This document shows, piece after piece, positions 1-12,057 of a stretch of DNA of 64,000 bases. The position numbers were made by a program, and so were the translations under genes. The first letter of the stretch is position 1. Each line of letters starts with the position of its first letter. Below the pieces are notes generated by a model. It was not told the DNA's origin. It saw nothing but the letters and a program-made list of their open reading frames with translations, and searched no databases. The DNA lies in contig NC_134145.1 in the NCBI RefSeq assembly GCF_033958435.1, forward strand, positions 37,847,501 through 37,911,500. The letters run 5' to 3'. Source of the DNA: Carettochelys insculpta. Lineage: Eukaryota > Chordata > Testudines > Carettochelyidae.

Positions 1-527
1 AAGAAGCAGAATTTGGGGAACTACAGACCAGTCCCCAAAAAATCAGGACTAGGATCCTCAAGGAAGCTATTGTGAAGCATTTGGAAGAGAAGTAATTGAT
101 CAGGAATAGTCAGCTTTGGAGACAGTCCACCAGAAGGCAACAAAAATTATTAGGGGGCTGGAGCATATGACTTATGACAAGAAGCTGAGGGCTTTGGGCT
201 TATTTAGTCTACAGAAGAGAAGAATGATGGGTGATTTCATAGCCACCTTCAAGTGAAGTTCCAAAGAGGATGGAGACAGAATGTTTTCAGTGGTGACAGA
301 TGATGAAGAGTAAAGGTCTCAAATTGCTGTGGGAGAGGTCTAGGTGGCTAATAGCGTGGTGAAGCACTGGAATGGGTTACCTAGGGAGGTAGTGGAATCT
401 CCATCATGAGAGGTTTTTAAGTCCCAGCTTGAGAAAGCCCTGTCTGGGATGATTTCATTGGGATTGGTCCTGCTTTTAGCAAGGGACTCAATGACATCCT
501 AAGGTTTCTTCCAACCTTATGATTCTA
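1..527 (+). mobile_element. CR1 LINE fragment, internally deleted
   Basis: The first ~140 bases resemble the start of the CR1 reverse transcriptase (a G-N-Y-R-P-V stretch near base 17). From about base 145 the sequence jumps to the conserved CR1 3' end: a segment reading like 'LE..MTYD..LRALGLFSLQKRR' followed by the 3' UTR, with the terminal tail near 505-525 ('TTCCAACCTTATGATTCT'). The RT core between these parts is missing. The fragment is cut by the window edge and carries many stops, so it is inactive. Assignment rests on resemblance to the amniote CR1 consensus from memory. Confidence 0.75.
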
Positions 528-862
528 ACACTAGAAGCAGTAATTACTGTTGTGACTTGTCTGTTAACAATTATCCATGTTTTTGTTGAGAAATCACAGT
601 AAGAAATATCCTTAACCATTAGGAAATGACATGAGTTTCAGTAAGTTGTATTTCCTAGGGAGATTTGTGCCACGGAATGGGCAAAAGCATTTGGGGGGTA
701 GTATAGGTGCCTTGAAAATCCTCTATGTCTGCCCTGACTCTGACTTTTTCCAAGGGCCTGGCACTTGCCTCTTGAGTGCAGTCATACTCAAATACGAGAC
801 ATTATGCCACATATCACATTATACTATAACTGATGGATTTCACATACACATTTAGATCCCTT
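528..862. other. Unassigned sequence
   Basis: No recognised gene or repeat. A 74-codon open frame at 631-855 has no feature that suggests coding. Confidence 0.4.
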
Positions 863-1293
863 TAGGTTAGTTTATTGGCTCCATTCCCACAGTATTGTCC
901 CATGCATCGTAAACATAATTTAGTCAGCCTGGTCAGCACACTGGGGAACATTCCAAAGGGTGTTCTGTGACCACACCCATCACAGTGGTGCAGCAAGCAT
1001 TGTTAGCAGCCTCTGTTTGGGGAGGTCTAGCAAGTCACACTCAAGGCAGCAAGTACATTCTACATGAGAGCTGAGTTACTCTGGCAGATGTAGGGAACTA
1101 TGTAAGGCATCTGATTGCATCAGGTATAACTTTATGCACTACTGGTTAGTCATCAAAGGATACACACTACGTGGTTAGAATGGTCTACATGGTTAATCTG
1201 TCAAAGAATATTTTGTACAGAGACCAGGCTGACTAAATTATGTTTACGATGCATGGGACAATACTGTGGGAATGGAGCCAATAAACTAACCTA
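863..1293. repeat. Perfect 72-bp inverted repeat with 287-bp spacer
   Basis: Bases 863-934 and 1222-1293 are reverse complements of each other over all 72 positions, as read by eye. The spacer 935-1221 is unique-looking sequence with no recognised content. There is no obvious target duplication and the arms do not resemble the TIRs of the MITEs elsewhere in the window. It may be a terminal-inverted-repeat element of about 431 bp, a recent inverted duplication, or an assembly artefact. Confidence 0.85.
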
Positions 1294-1813
1294 CTGTTAG
1301 GGCCTTCCCACCACCGCCCTGTCCTGAAAAAGCTCCTCTGGTCCTGCCCAACCAAAGCACAGAGTTGGAGTTACTGCCCCCTGCAGAGCAATGCAGGCAC
1401 TGTTTAACCACAGTTCTGGGTGGATGCAGCTCTAGGGCACAAGTCCGTCTCTCTCTGTGCAAAAGTTTTGAACAGGGAGAGCTCATTAGATAAGCCCCCT
1501 TTATTAATGAAAGGCATATATACACAGTGGTAGCCCCCCTCAGGTAATCACAATTTACACTGTGCTTGATTACAAACAAAGCAGTTTTTTATTAAGCAAA
1601 GCAGTAGGATTTAAATGGTTCTTAGAAAACAGGCAGCTCAAAGTGGGTTACCAAAGCAAACAAAAGAGAAAACGTGTAGCTAACTCTGTTCCCCTGGAAA
1701 TCTAGTTACTTGCAAGATCTTACCCTAAACATCTGCCTTTATATCAGGTGAAATCTTCAGAAACGATCTTATCCTGACTTTGGTCTCCAGCAAAGTTCTC
1801 CATCTTTCTTAGA

Positions 1814-2164
1814 GGCTATGTCTACACTAGCCCCAGAACTTCGAAAGGGGCACGATAATGAACCTAATCAGAAGATGCTAATGAAGCGCTGCCATGAATA
1901 TGCAGCACCTCATTAGCATGATGGCGGCTGTGGCACTTTGAAAGTACCACTTTCGATTGCTCACAGCTAGCCTACACAGGGTCCTTTTTGAAAGGATCCC
2001 ATGTAGATGAGCCCTGCGCAATCAAAAGTGGCACTTTCGAAGTGCTGCAGCCACCATTATGCTAGTGAGGTGCTGCAAATTCATGCCAGCAACTCATTAG
2101 CATCTTTCGATTAGGTTTATTATCATGCCACTTTTGAAGTTCTGGAGCTAGTGTAGACATAGCC
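1814..2164. mobile_element. Fold-back Harbinger-type MITE (351 bp), TSD AGA
   Basis: The element begins GGCTATGTCTACACTAGC and ends with the near reverse complement GCTAGTGTAGACATAGCC. It is flanked by AGA on both sides (1811-1813 and 2165-2167). The two halves are imperfect reverse complements through most of their length, including the shared 'CTCATTAGCAT' stretches. A 3-bp target duplication fits PIF/Harbinger. Confidence 0.85.
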
Positions 2165-2269
2165 AGAGTGTGTCAGGCAATTTCCAAGCCAGGCTGAAGA
2201 GCAAAGATGGAGGCACCCCAAGGCCCTTTTTATCCCTTTCCCCGTGGAGGGAATTTCATTATTCTCTTT

Positions 2270-2686
2270 GGCCACGTCTACGCTAGCCCCCTTCTTTTGG
2301 AAGGGGCATGTTAATGAGGGATTTTGGCAGATGCTAATGAGGAGCTTCCATGAATATGCAGCACCTCATTAGCATAATGGCAGCCGTGCGTGATTCGAAA
2401 ATGCTGCTTTCAAAACGCACACCGCCTGTGCAGATGGAAGCCTTTTGAAAAGACCCCTGATTTCAAAAGCCCCTTCTTCCCATTTGGCTTTGGGGAGAAG
2501 GGGCTTTCGAAGTCAGTGAGATCCTTTCAAAAGGCCCCCATCTACATGGGCGGCACTTTCAAATCGCTCATGGCTGCCATTATGCTAATGAAGTGCTGCA
2601 TATTCATAGAGCTCCTCATTAGCATCTGCCGAAATCTCTCATTAACTTGCCCCTTCCGAAAGGAGGGGGCTAGTGTAGACGTAGCC
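2270..2686. mobile_element. Fold-back Harbinger-type MITE (417 bp), TSD TTT
   Basis: The termini are GGCCACGTCTACGCTAGCCC and the matching inverse ending in GACGTAGCC. TTT lies on both sides (2267-2269 and 2687-2689). The arms share the 'GCACCTCATTAGCATAATGG' type of sequence, with a central 'CCCCTTCTTCCC' fold. It is related to the copies at 1814-2164 and 25519-25952. Confidence 0.85.
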
Positions 2687-2910
2687 TTTGTGTAAGAGTA
2701 TACTCCAAGATGGAGAGTGTCACAGGAGTGAAACCACCTATGTCTGTCCTTCTCAGCCAATCAGCCATTGCATACTAACTGGTCTGAATGTAGACAGCAG
2801 AGTTCTTCAGATGTGGATTGTCCTACAGTAAGACCTTTTGTTGGCTAAGTACTGCTATCACTTCACAAGCCGTATTCTCACAACAGGGACATCACACCTC
2901 CTGTTAAGGT

Positions 2911-3214
2911 ATTCACAGAGATAAACATTGAAACATAAATGTGTACCCAGTACTTATACCTTCAGTTATAAAATCATGCTTGCCTAAATATAGGATTTGT
3001 AGATCCAGCAAATCATAACATTGAAAATGATTGTTACAAGCCATATATTGGCCAAAGCATTTCTGAGTTAGGCATGCAGTATTTGCATTTATAACCCCTC
3101 CTCCATAAAGCATGGGGCCTGTGGGTGGGGGCAGTCCATCACAGGGCAGGGATTCTGCAATATAATCATGTGTGTCTCACCTCTAGTCTTACTCATGCTA
3201 GCAGCCCCAGTGAG
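2911..3214. other. Unassigned sequence
   Basis: Nothing recognised on either strand. Confidence 0.35.
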
Positions 3215-3420
3215 ACCAAGCTTATTGTATTTCAGGCCAAAAGGAACCATTAGATTATCTAGTCTGATCTCCTCTGTCTCACAGGCAACTAAATTGCACC
3301 TTATCTCTCCTATATTAAGGCAGTAACTTGGGTTCAATGAAAGCCTTTCACTCCTCAGGACTCTGAACTGTTGTGTGCCACAGGCACAGAGCAAGATAGA
3401 GCAAGGTGTCACCAAATCCT
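3215..3420 (-). mobile_element. CR1 LINE 3' end fragment
   Basis: Around 3240-3300 the sequence reads like the reverse complement of a CR1 3' UTR ('ATTAGATTATCTAGTCTGAT'). It lacks coding sequence. Boundaries are approximate. Confidence 0.55.
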
Positions 3421-3467
3421 AAATACCCTGCACCGGTATGGAATTGATTCAGTGAGATCTGCTGTAT

Positions 3468-3605
3468 GATCCTAGCATCTGATGAAGCGAGTCTTTGCCC
3501 ACGAACGCTTATGCTCCAAAATATCTGTTAGTGTATAAGGTGCCACAGCACTTCTTGTTGTTTTTGAAGATACAGGCTAACACAGCTACCTCTCTGATAC
3601 ATGAC
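3468..3605 (+). repeat. Interspersed repeat with the 'CCCACGAA(A)GCT' motif
   Basis: This is a decayed copy of a repeat seen several times here. It has a '...GTCTTTGCCCACGAACGCTTATGC' motif, then 'AAGGTGCCACAGCACTTCTTG', then 'CTAACACAGCTACCTCTCTGA'. Related copies lie near 12835, 31722, 32663, 35455, 52085, 55181 and 63968. I recognise it as common in turtle DNA but cannot name its class. Confidence 0.65.
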
Positions 3606-3948
3606 CCTAGCAAGTTAGCCATTCTCCATGTTGCAGCGAAAGGAGAACTTTCCACCAAAAAGTTCTTGACAATCAAACATATGGGTGAAGATTCCTTTCC
3701 AGAGCCCCTCTGTTTTACCCTAGCATATGAACAAGAATTTTAACTCTGGTATTTGGAAGAGAAATGTCATCAAGTAGCTAGATAATACAGACAAATTTTT
3801 AAGAGCAGGTAGATTTGGCCCTCATACCCGCTTCCAGCAGAGATGGACATGCTTCCCAGGATGTGCTACTGACTGAGAGAGACAGTGGGAAATGAGGATG
3901 GGGGGCTACACAACTGCCATGCAGCACAAAGCCACTCTATGACACTTT

Positions 3949-4659
3949 AGCCGTGTCTACACGTGCACGCTACTTCGAAGTAGTGGCACTAACTTCGAAA
4001 TAGCGCCCGTCACGGCTACACGCATCAGGCGCTATTTCGAAGTTAACATCGACGTTAGGCAGCGAGACGTCGAAGCCGCTAACCCCGTGAGGGGATAGGA
4101 ATAGCGCCCTACTTCGACGTTCAACGTCGAAGTAGGGACCGTGTAGTCGTTGCGCGTCCCGCAACTTCAAAATAGCGGGGTCCGCCATGGCGGCCATCAG
4201 CTGAGGGGTTGAGAGACGCTCTCTCTCAAGCCCCTGCGGGGCTCTATGGTCACCGTGGGCAGCAGCCCTTAGCCCAGGGCTTCTGGCTGCTGCTGCGGCA
4301 GCTGGGGATCCATGCTGCAGGCACAGGGTCTGCAACCAGTTGTCGGCTCTGTGGATCTTGTGTTGTTTAGTGCAAGTGTGTCTGGGAGGGGCCCTTTAAG
4401 GGAGCGGCTTGCTGTTGAGTTCGCCCTGTGACCCTGTCTGCAGCTGTGCCTGGCACCCTTATTTCGATGTGTGCTACTTTGGCGTGTAGACGTTCCCTCG
4501 CAGCGCCTATTTCGATGTTGTGCTGTGCAACGTCGAAGTTGAACATTGACGTTGCCAGCCCTGGAGGACATGTAGACGTTATTCATCGAAATAGCCTATT
4601 TTGATGTTGCTACATCGAAATAAGCTATTTCGATGTAGGCTTCACATGTAGACATAGCC
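3949..4659 (+). mobile_element. Harbinger MITE, ~710-bp family, TSD TTT
   Basis: The ends carry 'GTGTCTACACGTGCACGC' and its inverse, flanked by TTT (3946-3948 and 4660-4662). The left half carries 'TCCGCCATGGCGGCCATCAG' and the right half 'GTGTCTGGGAGGGGCCCTTT'. Both segments also occur near the ends of the long Harbinger at 46067-50290, in the same order, so this is an internally deleted derivative. The two ~105-120-codon open frames inside recur in every copy with the same disruptions and are not treated as genes. Plus means same orientation as the 46067 element. Confidence 0.9.
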
Positions 4660-5979
4660 TTTAGCAGATTTCCTTGAGTCTGCATCCCTTGAGCTCCACC
4701 CTGCAACTGACTGGATCTGTCCCAGCCATTTCCTTTATACTGGCCTGCTGGACTCTACTTCCTCTGCAGCTACTCTAGCCTGCCTGGAGGGCCTCTCTGT
4801 TTCCTTTTTCTCTGACAGTGTGGCAAGGCCACAAGCCTAGAGCAAGAGGCTTCGGGGCCTAGTCCACCACGTCACAAGCCCATAGTAGGGTGCACAGAAG
4901 CCATGTAGAAGCATGCCAGAAGGAGTGGGATCTGGGAACATACTGCTGCATGAATCATTTTATCACAGGAAAAACTACTCCAGCCAAGGGACTGATTACC
5001 TTCATGGAGAAACTCCACTGCATGTCTGCAGCCTAAGAGGAGACTATAGACTCCTTCTGCATCACTTATTTATCTATTGTCACACCCAATTACTCAGGTC
5101 AGGTGCTGGACTTGGGACTTGAGCATTATTGCAATAAAGGTCACTCACAAGGTCCAATATCTGACACGACATGTAAATTCCTCCTTGTTCACTGGACCTT
5201 TGTGATGTACAGTGCTATTCCACTATGCATTGTCCCTGCATTCCAGGGACGATACACCATGAGATTTAGTTGAGTGGCACAAATTTAAAATAAAAGCAAC
5301 AGCAGTCTGCCCTGTGCACTCATGTCCAGGCCTGTGACTTCTGTTTTGTTGCATATACAGATTGTGTTAAAATGCCCAGTGGCACATGCATAATGAAAGA
5401 GGAATTGCTTATTCCTAAAATAGCTGATCTTTTTCAAAATCGGCATTTCCCTGACATTCACTCATTACTTTGCTCAGGTCATTTTGCCATACTCCCATGA
5501 CAGGAAAAAAGTGGAGGCAGTAAAAAAGAGCTGCCATGTTTGAAAATACCAGTGGTGCATTAACGACATTCATCTCCTCCATCATCTGTTTTCCATTTAG
5601 AAAAAAACTCTTTAAGAAAAGAGAAAAAAAAGTGTAAGGGACAAAGATTACATTCTTCATATATGTATGTTGTATTTCCATGTGCTGTTCCTTAAGAAAG
5701 GCTCTACATTTAAAAGGCAGCCTGCAGCACACAATTCATGTTAGGGGTAAGAGTCCATATCTGTAGTGTTCCCCTTGTGCAATGAAATGACTTCAGTTTG
5801 TTTAAATCACCACTGGCTGTAGAAAAATATCCTTTATTGGGCCCAATATGGCAGTTTCTGTGCAAAACTTCTACCTGAGATCATGCAGAGCTCACTGTGC
5901 TGGTTATGAACGTACTGTGGAACCCTTCTGTGCTCAGACTATTTTTCTGGAGTGATCAGAATGACTCTTTGACTCTATA
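4660..5979. other. Unassigned sequence
   Basis: AT-rich and ordinary in look. Short open frames (for example 5415-5732 on the minus strand) have no recognisable domains. No RNA gene was seen. Confidence 0.35.
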
Positions 5980-6690
5980 AGCTGCGTCTACACGTGCACG
6001 CTACTTCGAAGTAGCGGCACCAACTTCGAAATAGCGCCCGTCGCGTCTACACGTGTCGGGCGCTATTTCGAAGTTAACTTCGACGTTAGGCGGCGAGACG
6101 TCGAAGTCGCTAACCTCATGAGGAGATAGGAATAGCGCCCTACTTCGACGTTCAACGTCGAAGTAGGGACCGTGTAGACGATCTGCGTCCCGCAACGTCG
6201 AAATTGCTGGGTCCTCCATGGCGGCCATCAGCTGGGGGGTTGAGAGATGCTCTCTCTCCAGCCCCTGCGGGGCTCTATGGTCACCATGGGCAGCAGCCCT
6301 TAGCCCAGGGCTTCTGGCTGCTTCTGCGGCAGCTGGGGATCTATGCTGCAGGCACAGGGTCTGCAACCAGTTCTCAGCTCTGTGTATCTTGTGTTGTTTA
6401 GTGCAACTGTGTCTGGGAGGGGCCCTTTAAGGGAGCGGCTGGCTGTTGAATCCTCCCTGTGACCCTGTCTGCAGCTGTGCCTGGCATCCCTATTTCGATG
6501 TGTGCTACTTTGACGTGTAGACGTTCCCTTGCTGCGCCTATTTCGATGTTGGGCTGAGAAACGTCGAAGTTGAACATCGACGTTGCCGGCCCTGGAGGAC
6601 GTGTAGACGTTATTCATCGAAATAGACTATTTCGATGTCGCAACATCGAAATAAGCTATTTCGATGTTGGCTGCACGTGTAGACGTAGCC
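5980..6690 (+). mobile_element. Harbinger MITE, ~710-bp family
   Basis: Same family as 3949-4659, with termini AGCTGCGTCTACACGTGCAC and ...GTGTAGACGTAGCC. It contains the same two internal landmarks. The target duplication is not clean: ATA on the left against TAT on the right. Confidence 0.88.
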
Positions 6691-8769
6691 TATGAGTGCT
6701 TTATAGCTAGCTCACACCTGCATAATCATCACAAAGCAAATGCAGCATGGGAGTGAATTTGCCTTATCAGACCTGGGACAGCAAAGTTTTCAGTGGCTCC
6801 AGTGGGTGGAGGTTTGTGTCTGTAATTGAGTTCTTCAGTGAGGGGAGAAATTTAGCATATTCTGTTTATGGGCTTGACCTTGGTGAGTTCATCTTGCAAG
6901 CTCTGCAGAGCACACCCTTCCATCCCATTGGCTACAAGGGGAATTGCAGGTGATCAGCACCTTTTAAATTTGGGTCACTAAGAACAGGCACAGATAAGCA
7001 GATCCCCTTTGAGCATTTCAAAAGTATAATTAGCTAAATCCATCTTTGAAACAGGAAAGTATTTTTATCCCCATTTCACAAATGGGCAATCCACAGTGCA
7101 GACAGATTATGTAATGTCCCCCAAAACATATCGAGTCAGTCGCTGAAAGAGGAAGAGTAAGAAATCTACCTTCCAGTGCCATGCCAAGCTTCTCAGATAG
7201 ATGTTCAAACATTCAAACATAGAACTGTCCAGATTGGCTTTGTGTGTGTCATACCATATTCTCTTCCCCCTTCCTCCTGCTTGTGTTACCTCCTGTTTGA
7301 CAGACAAGATGCTTGTGTTTTCACTTTTAAGACAATATTTAATACTTTCTTGACCTCAAGAATCTACCCAACAGAAGCAGCAACATGCATCTATAAATCC
7401 TGTCCTATGTGTATAGCTAGTGCTTGGCTGGATGTCAGGATCAGGGAATTTCATACTGGTACAGGTCTTATTTTGGAGAAGCCATGCATTGGAATTCTCA
7501 TCAACTTCCCAAACACTTTACAATTACTTTAAGGTACAACACCTACCTCTGAGCATCTTTGTCATTTTTATAGTTTTACCATCACATTTTCTTATTTTTA
7601 GAAATGTTCTCTCCGCTAATACTGTTACCTACAGAAACAGCAGGAAAACTGACTCACTGGAGAACAATTAAACTGACTACACACACAAAGCACGAACTGA
7701 ATTTTTATCTCCTAATCTCTTGCAGACACATTCTGAAGAATAGAAATCCAAATATTCCATACCACAGTAGGATTATAAAGTTGATGAGGTCCCTTGAAAC
7801 AGAGTCAGTTTGGGGAAAGAAACAAGTAATTTCAATCTTTTATGTTTGCCATTGTCTCTTTCATTTTGTCCTTGATGATATACAACATAATCCCTTGTAT
7901 GTTTTTAAATGAATGGCTGGGTCAGTAAACTGGTAAATGCTTACATGTCAGTAATTAAATAACATTAGTAATTTTGAAAAGTGGTGCCTTAAAATTGATG
8001 TTGAAGTGTTTTACAACATGGAAATATTAAAATTGGATTAAATGGATTGTATGCAGATGCAAAACCCACTTAAGTTTGCATATCTACTAACCCTCTAGAG
8101 TAGGCAAGATAGAAAAGAGCAAGATACTTGGCAATCCCCCTGTAATTTTACCCTCTTTTAGAAACTGCATATTCCTCCTGGAAAAATCTAGCATGAGGAA
8201 CAGAGATACTGAAGTGTACAGAGAGTGCCCTGCTCCTTATCTTGTTGCACTAAAAAAAGTGGCTGACCTACCTATCTAGTGCTGTCCTAGTGCCTCCAGT
8301 GCCCTTCGTCTGTTATTGATTTTACCAGCTGGTTACAACTCAGCTTCTCCCTCCCACCCCAAGACTGTAATGGGGTTACTAGGCCAGAAAAGATAGCAGG
8401 GGGCAACACTACTTGTATAGCTGGTGTCCCAGAGTGTTCAGATTGTAAGTTCTGTAGAGAAAAAGAGAGAGGCAAGCGGCATGAGAAAACGGTAGCACAA
8501 CAACAAAAAATCCCCTACCATGGATAGCTCCTCCAGCTCCAGTTCCCTCTGCAAAGTGAAAAACAATATTACATTAGCCAATGCAAACCATGACATGGTT
8601 AATATTTAAAGGAGTAAGACAAGCACAGTATTTGGTCTCCGGTGAGGGTGGCATTGTTACATTATTCCTTACCTTTCAGAACTGGGTCACCTGGTTTCTG
8701 TTTTCTATCTCAATTAACTAATTGCTCTAAGCAGGGCTGTCTGCCTGCAGCCAGGATCAAACTCCAGTA
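6691..8769. other. Mostly unassigned sequence; weak MIR/L2-like piece near 7050-7150
   Basis: Around 7060-7120 'TTTTTATCCCCATTTCACAAATGGGC' (split here: TTTTTATCCCCATTTCACA, then AATGGGC) resembles the antisense 3' part of MIR/L2-type repeats. The rest is AT-rich DNA with short open frames that look accidental. Confidence 0.35.
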
Positions 8770-9110
8770 TGGAGAAAAGAGAACAGTGGAGAATAGAAAT
8801 TTGGAGGCTTGGGACAAGGAAAGAGCAAAGAACTGTAGGATTAGAGGGTGGAAATGGGAAATAGACTAGGGAGAAGAAACAAAAGGGGTGTGAAAAATCA
8901 GGGAAAGGAAGGAAAGTAAGTAAAAGAAAAAAATGGGGAGGGAGAAAGGGCAGTGCGAAGGAGTGAAGAGCGTGTGCGAGGAAAACAAGAGAGAAGAAAA
9001 AGTGGTAGAATGGGGGCAGGACAGGGAAGTGGGGAGGAAGGGAATGAGAAAATAAGGTAGAAAAGAGATATGAAGGAAAGTGGGAGACAAAGGAAAGGCA
9101 CAAAGGTAGG
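8770..9110 (+). repeat. Polypurine (GA-rich) tract
   Basis: About 340 bases are strongly biased to A and G on the plus strand, for example 'GGGAAAGGAAGGAAAGTAAG' near 8900. The long minus-strand frames across it encode Phe/Ser/Leu/Pro-rich peptides and are a by-product of the pyrimidine-rich complement. Confidence 0.8.
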
Positions 9111-9269
9111 GACTTTTCTGAAGGACAAAAGACAATGTTTTGAACAAAGAATAAGGTGATGGAAACTGTGAGATTTAAGGATGAGGTTCTCTGAATGTTG
9201 TACAACCAAACACAATAATACCAATGAGTGGTAAGGATACTAAATAACCAGACACACTACAGAAAGTGC

Positions 9270-11070
9270 ACAAGCTGCTGGTGGCCAACAGAAAGGTGGG
9301 AAATTTGCTGGCAAGGAGATGTGGTGGTTGTTCGTGAGGTACAGAAGACAGGAAAGAAGAAGGAAAGCTTTAAATCACTGGCAGAAAATACAAACAGTGG
9401 AAAGTTATGAGGAACATGATGACCAAAAGAGTGGTTGCCAAAGTTCAGGGTCAGGCATTAAAGGCCTTCAATGCAGGATGACTAAAGGAAGAAGACAGAG
9501 AAGTATTATGCAGATTAGCCATCATTAGGCAAAGAAGAACAGAGAACTGGGCAGCTGTGAGGAGTATCAAAGATGAAAACACAAGAGTACTTGTGGAAGA
9601 TGGTAAAGTCTTTTGGTGGTAGTGGTTTTTCAAGAAGCTGCACTGCACAGAGCATGTGAAGAAATTGTTGACAAATGTATGTGGAAACAAAAGTCTCACA
9701 AGACTGATCATCAGCATGGTGTGGACTTAGTGCTACCAACTGAGGTATGAGGAAGTAGTAGTAATGACAAACTTTCCCCTTAATTCACCATACTGGAAAA
9801 ACGCCCAGCAAGTAGAGGAAGAGCATGTTAGTTCCCATCTTCAAGCATAAAGGAGGTGTGCAAAAATGCAGTTATTATTGACTCATCAAGTAAATGAGTT
9901 ACACAGCAAGGTGTCTGGAAAGAATTACTGCAAAAAATTAGGAGTTACAGCACCAACTAAAGTGACAACTTATTTATGCTTATGCCCAAAAGGTCACCAA
10001 GGGAGGCAGCGTTTTCAGCCTGAACATAGCAGGAGCAGAAGTCCTGAGAGAAATGCAGGGAATTGTACTTCGTGCTCTTGGATTTAGAGCAGACATGTGA
10101 TAAAGTTTCCTAGAGAACTGGTACATGGTCCCTGTGGTTGCGCAATGTGTTGGGGGCATATGTTCAGTCTGTCAAGGACATCTATGAAGGATAGCAATAG
10201 TGAGTAGCAGCTACAGTAAGTCAGTCACTGTTAGGATAGGTGTGCATCAAGGATCAGCCTTACATCCACTCCTATTTGTCATTTTAAATGAATACCTTCA
10301 CAAATAAGGTGAAGGACAAAACTCCATGGAGCATGCTTACCACAGATGTACTACGTTGTGTCATAATGATAAAATATGAACTGAAAAGGGACCTAGAAGT
10401 ACAGTGGGCTGCATTAGAAGAACACTGATTAAGAATTAGCCAACAAAAATGGTCTACATGTGTTGCTTCATTAAGAGGGACAATGAGAAGTCAGTAAAAC
10501 TAGATTGTATAAAGTTAGTCTATGAAACAATTTATATACTGTGGTTCAAATGTTGATCTATGATTCTTTGTGCTAAGAATATACCACCAAACAAACTGTG
10601 CAGCAAAGTCTGTAAGATGATAAGGCCAGCCAGGATGTATTGCTTAGAATTCTGGTCAGTGAGTAGGAGAGAAATACTACTACTACTACTTCACACTGCT
10701 GAAATGAGAATGCTCAGGTGGATGTGAGGTAAGAGGAGAGCTGACAGACTATGTAATGAAATAGTATGAACCATGATGCACAATAGCATCCCCCTCAGAA
10801 AAACTGAGGTGACTGAGATGGCTGTTCAAGTGAGATGATACATGCCACAGATTATAAGAGCTAGTTGTCATGGGGCAAAGACCACAAGGAAGACCTAGAG
10901 AAATGAAGTTTGGGGCCTGAAGGAATGCGTGAAAAAGGTCAGCCTTTGTGTGGAAGAGTCACATAATAAGAAAGCTTGGAGATGCAGAACAAGGGCCATC
11001 AACCCCATTTGATAGCAGTGGGAGCAGGAGAATGATGTAGAGGCTTGAGGAGAGTAGGAAGGGAGGGAAA
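9270..11070 (+). mobile_element. RTE-type LINE remnant (reverse transcriptase), heavily decayed
   Basis: Several reverse-transcriptase blocks survive in shifting frames. Near 10077-10115 there is a D-L-E-x-x-x-D-K-V-P-R-E-L block, resembling the palm Asp motif. At 10242-10301 a block runs V-H-Q-G-S-A-L-H-P-L-L-F-V-I-L. Near 10698-10724 A-E-M-R-M-L-R-W-M matches the region downstream of RT in RTE-like elements. Upstream (9400-9900) is lysine/arginine-rich with stops. The YADD box was not found. Many stops and frame changes show a dead element. I place it in or near RTE from remembered motif patterns, not from a search. Confidence 0.65.
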
Positions 11071-12057
11071 GGAGAAGGAATGGAAACAAAGTAATCAGAG
11101 GAGGGTATTTTCTTGTTAGATTATACAGAACACTAGATTATTTTTCTTCATTATTAATTATTATTAAGCTGTGTACCCCATTCGGGAGATGTTCTGGGAA
11201 CAATGGCTCTCCTAGCAATTAGCAACTTTGACTTTCATTAGTTTTAAAGCATTTTCACATTCTGATTTGTGGGGAAATAATGTTTCCTTCCATCCCCCTA
11301 ATTCAGTAGCCCCACTTGAGGATTATTTTTCATCTTGTGTTATTTCCTCTGATTTGATCATTATGCTGAAACACTTTTTTAAAAAAATGCTAGCAGGTTT
11401 TATTCCATGAATCACATGACTGATAACAGGTAAGAGTCACTTTCCATCTGGGCCCTAAGAGATGATACGATGGTCATCTGTACACACATTCATCAAGCAG
11501 CCAGAAGCAAATTAAGTGTTCACCTATTAGTTAACAAGGTGCCCCTGCTTCTCCCATGAGCTTAAGACAGTACCCTGTACTGGAACTTCCAAAAGCCAGT
11601 TTTTTTGAACATGGTTCCAATGAAAATGAATGGCTAGGAATTCAAAGGGCATTGGATCAGGCCCTGTTAGAGTTGCACTAATCAGTACATACCTTATATT
11701 TTTAAAAAGAAGATGTGCGTTTGGGGGGTGATCTTTTTGAGGACAATGGAAACAAAAAGTTATTAAATAAAATCTAACACTATCCTGAGAGTTAAATGAA
11801 TATATTATATTTCGAAGTATTTGTCTTTTACCTAAAGCCATGTCAAAAATATCCTGTCTGTTGAAACATGGTTTCTTTCTTCATTTTAGATAATATAATT
11901 TATCTTGGTTCACAATTTCCTGTTCATTTATCATCAGGATTGGTAGTGTGAAAGCACTCTGCAAATAAAAAGACAAATTTTGACAATTACTAAATAAATG
12001 AATGCTGATATTGATGTTTTGCTATTACCATCTAAATCCCAACAACTAAATCCCTCA
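11071..12057. other. Unassigned sequence
   Basis: AT-rich. No gene, RNA or repeat recognised. Confidence 0.35.

Larger units (their letters stand above)
1294..2910 (-). mobile_element. Possible LTR-like remnant, interrupted by two MITEs
   Basis: Leaving out the MITEs at 1814-2164 and 2270-2686, the remaining sequence read on the minus strand has an ATTGG/CCAAT-like box near 2757, a TATA-like 'ATAAAAAGG' near 2230, and AATAAA signals near 1500 and 1590. It starts with TGTTAGG at 1295. This order would fit a solo LTR in minus orientation. No gag/pol sequence or flanking duplication was seen, so it could equally be ordinary non-coding DNA. Confidence 0.25.

Noticed and set aside
4269..4586. Recurring 105-codon frame (also in the copies at 6300, 14418, 24708, 45673, 58852)
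   Set aside because: Recurs because the MITE recurs. It crosses the TIR and changes freely between copies, so repetition is not evidence of a protein.
8714..9205. Minus-strand Ser/Phe/Leu-rich frames
   Set aside because: Artefact of the polypyrimidine complement of a GA-rich tract.
10670..10695. Short TAC triplet run
   Set aside because: Only about five units; not worth a feature.
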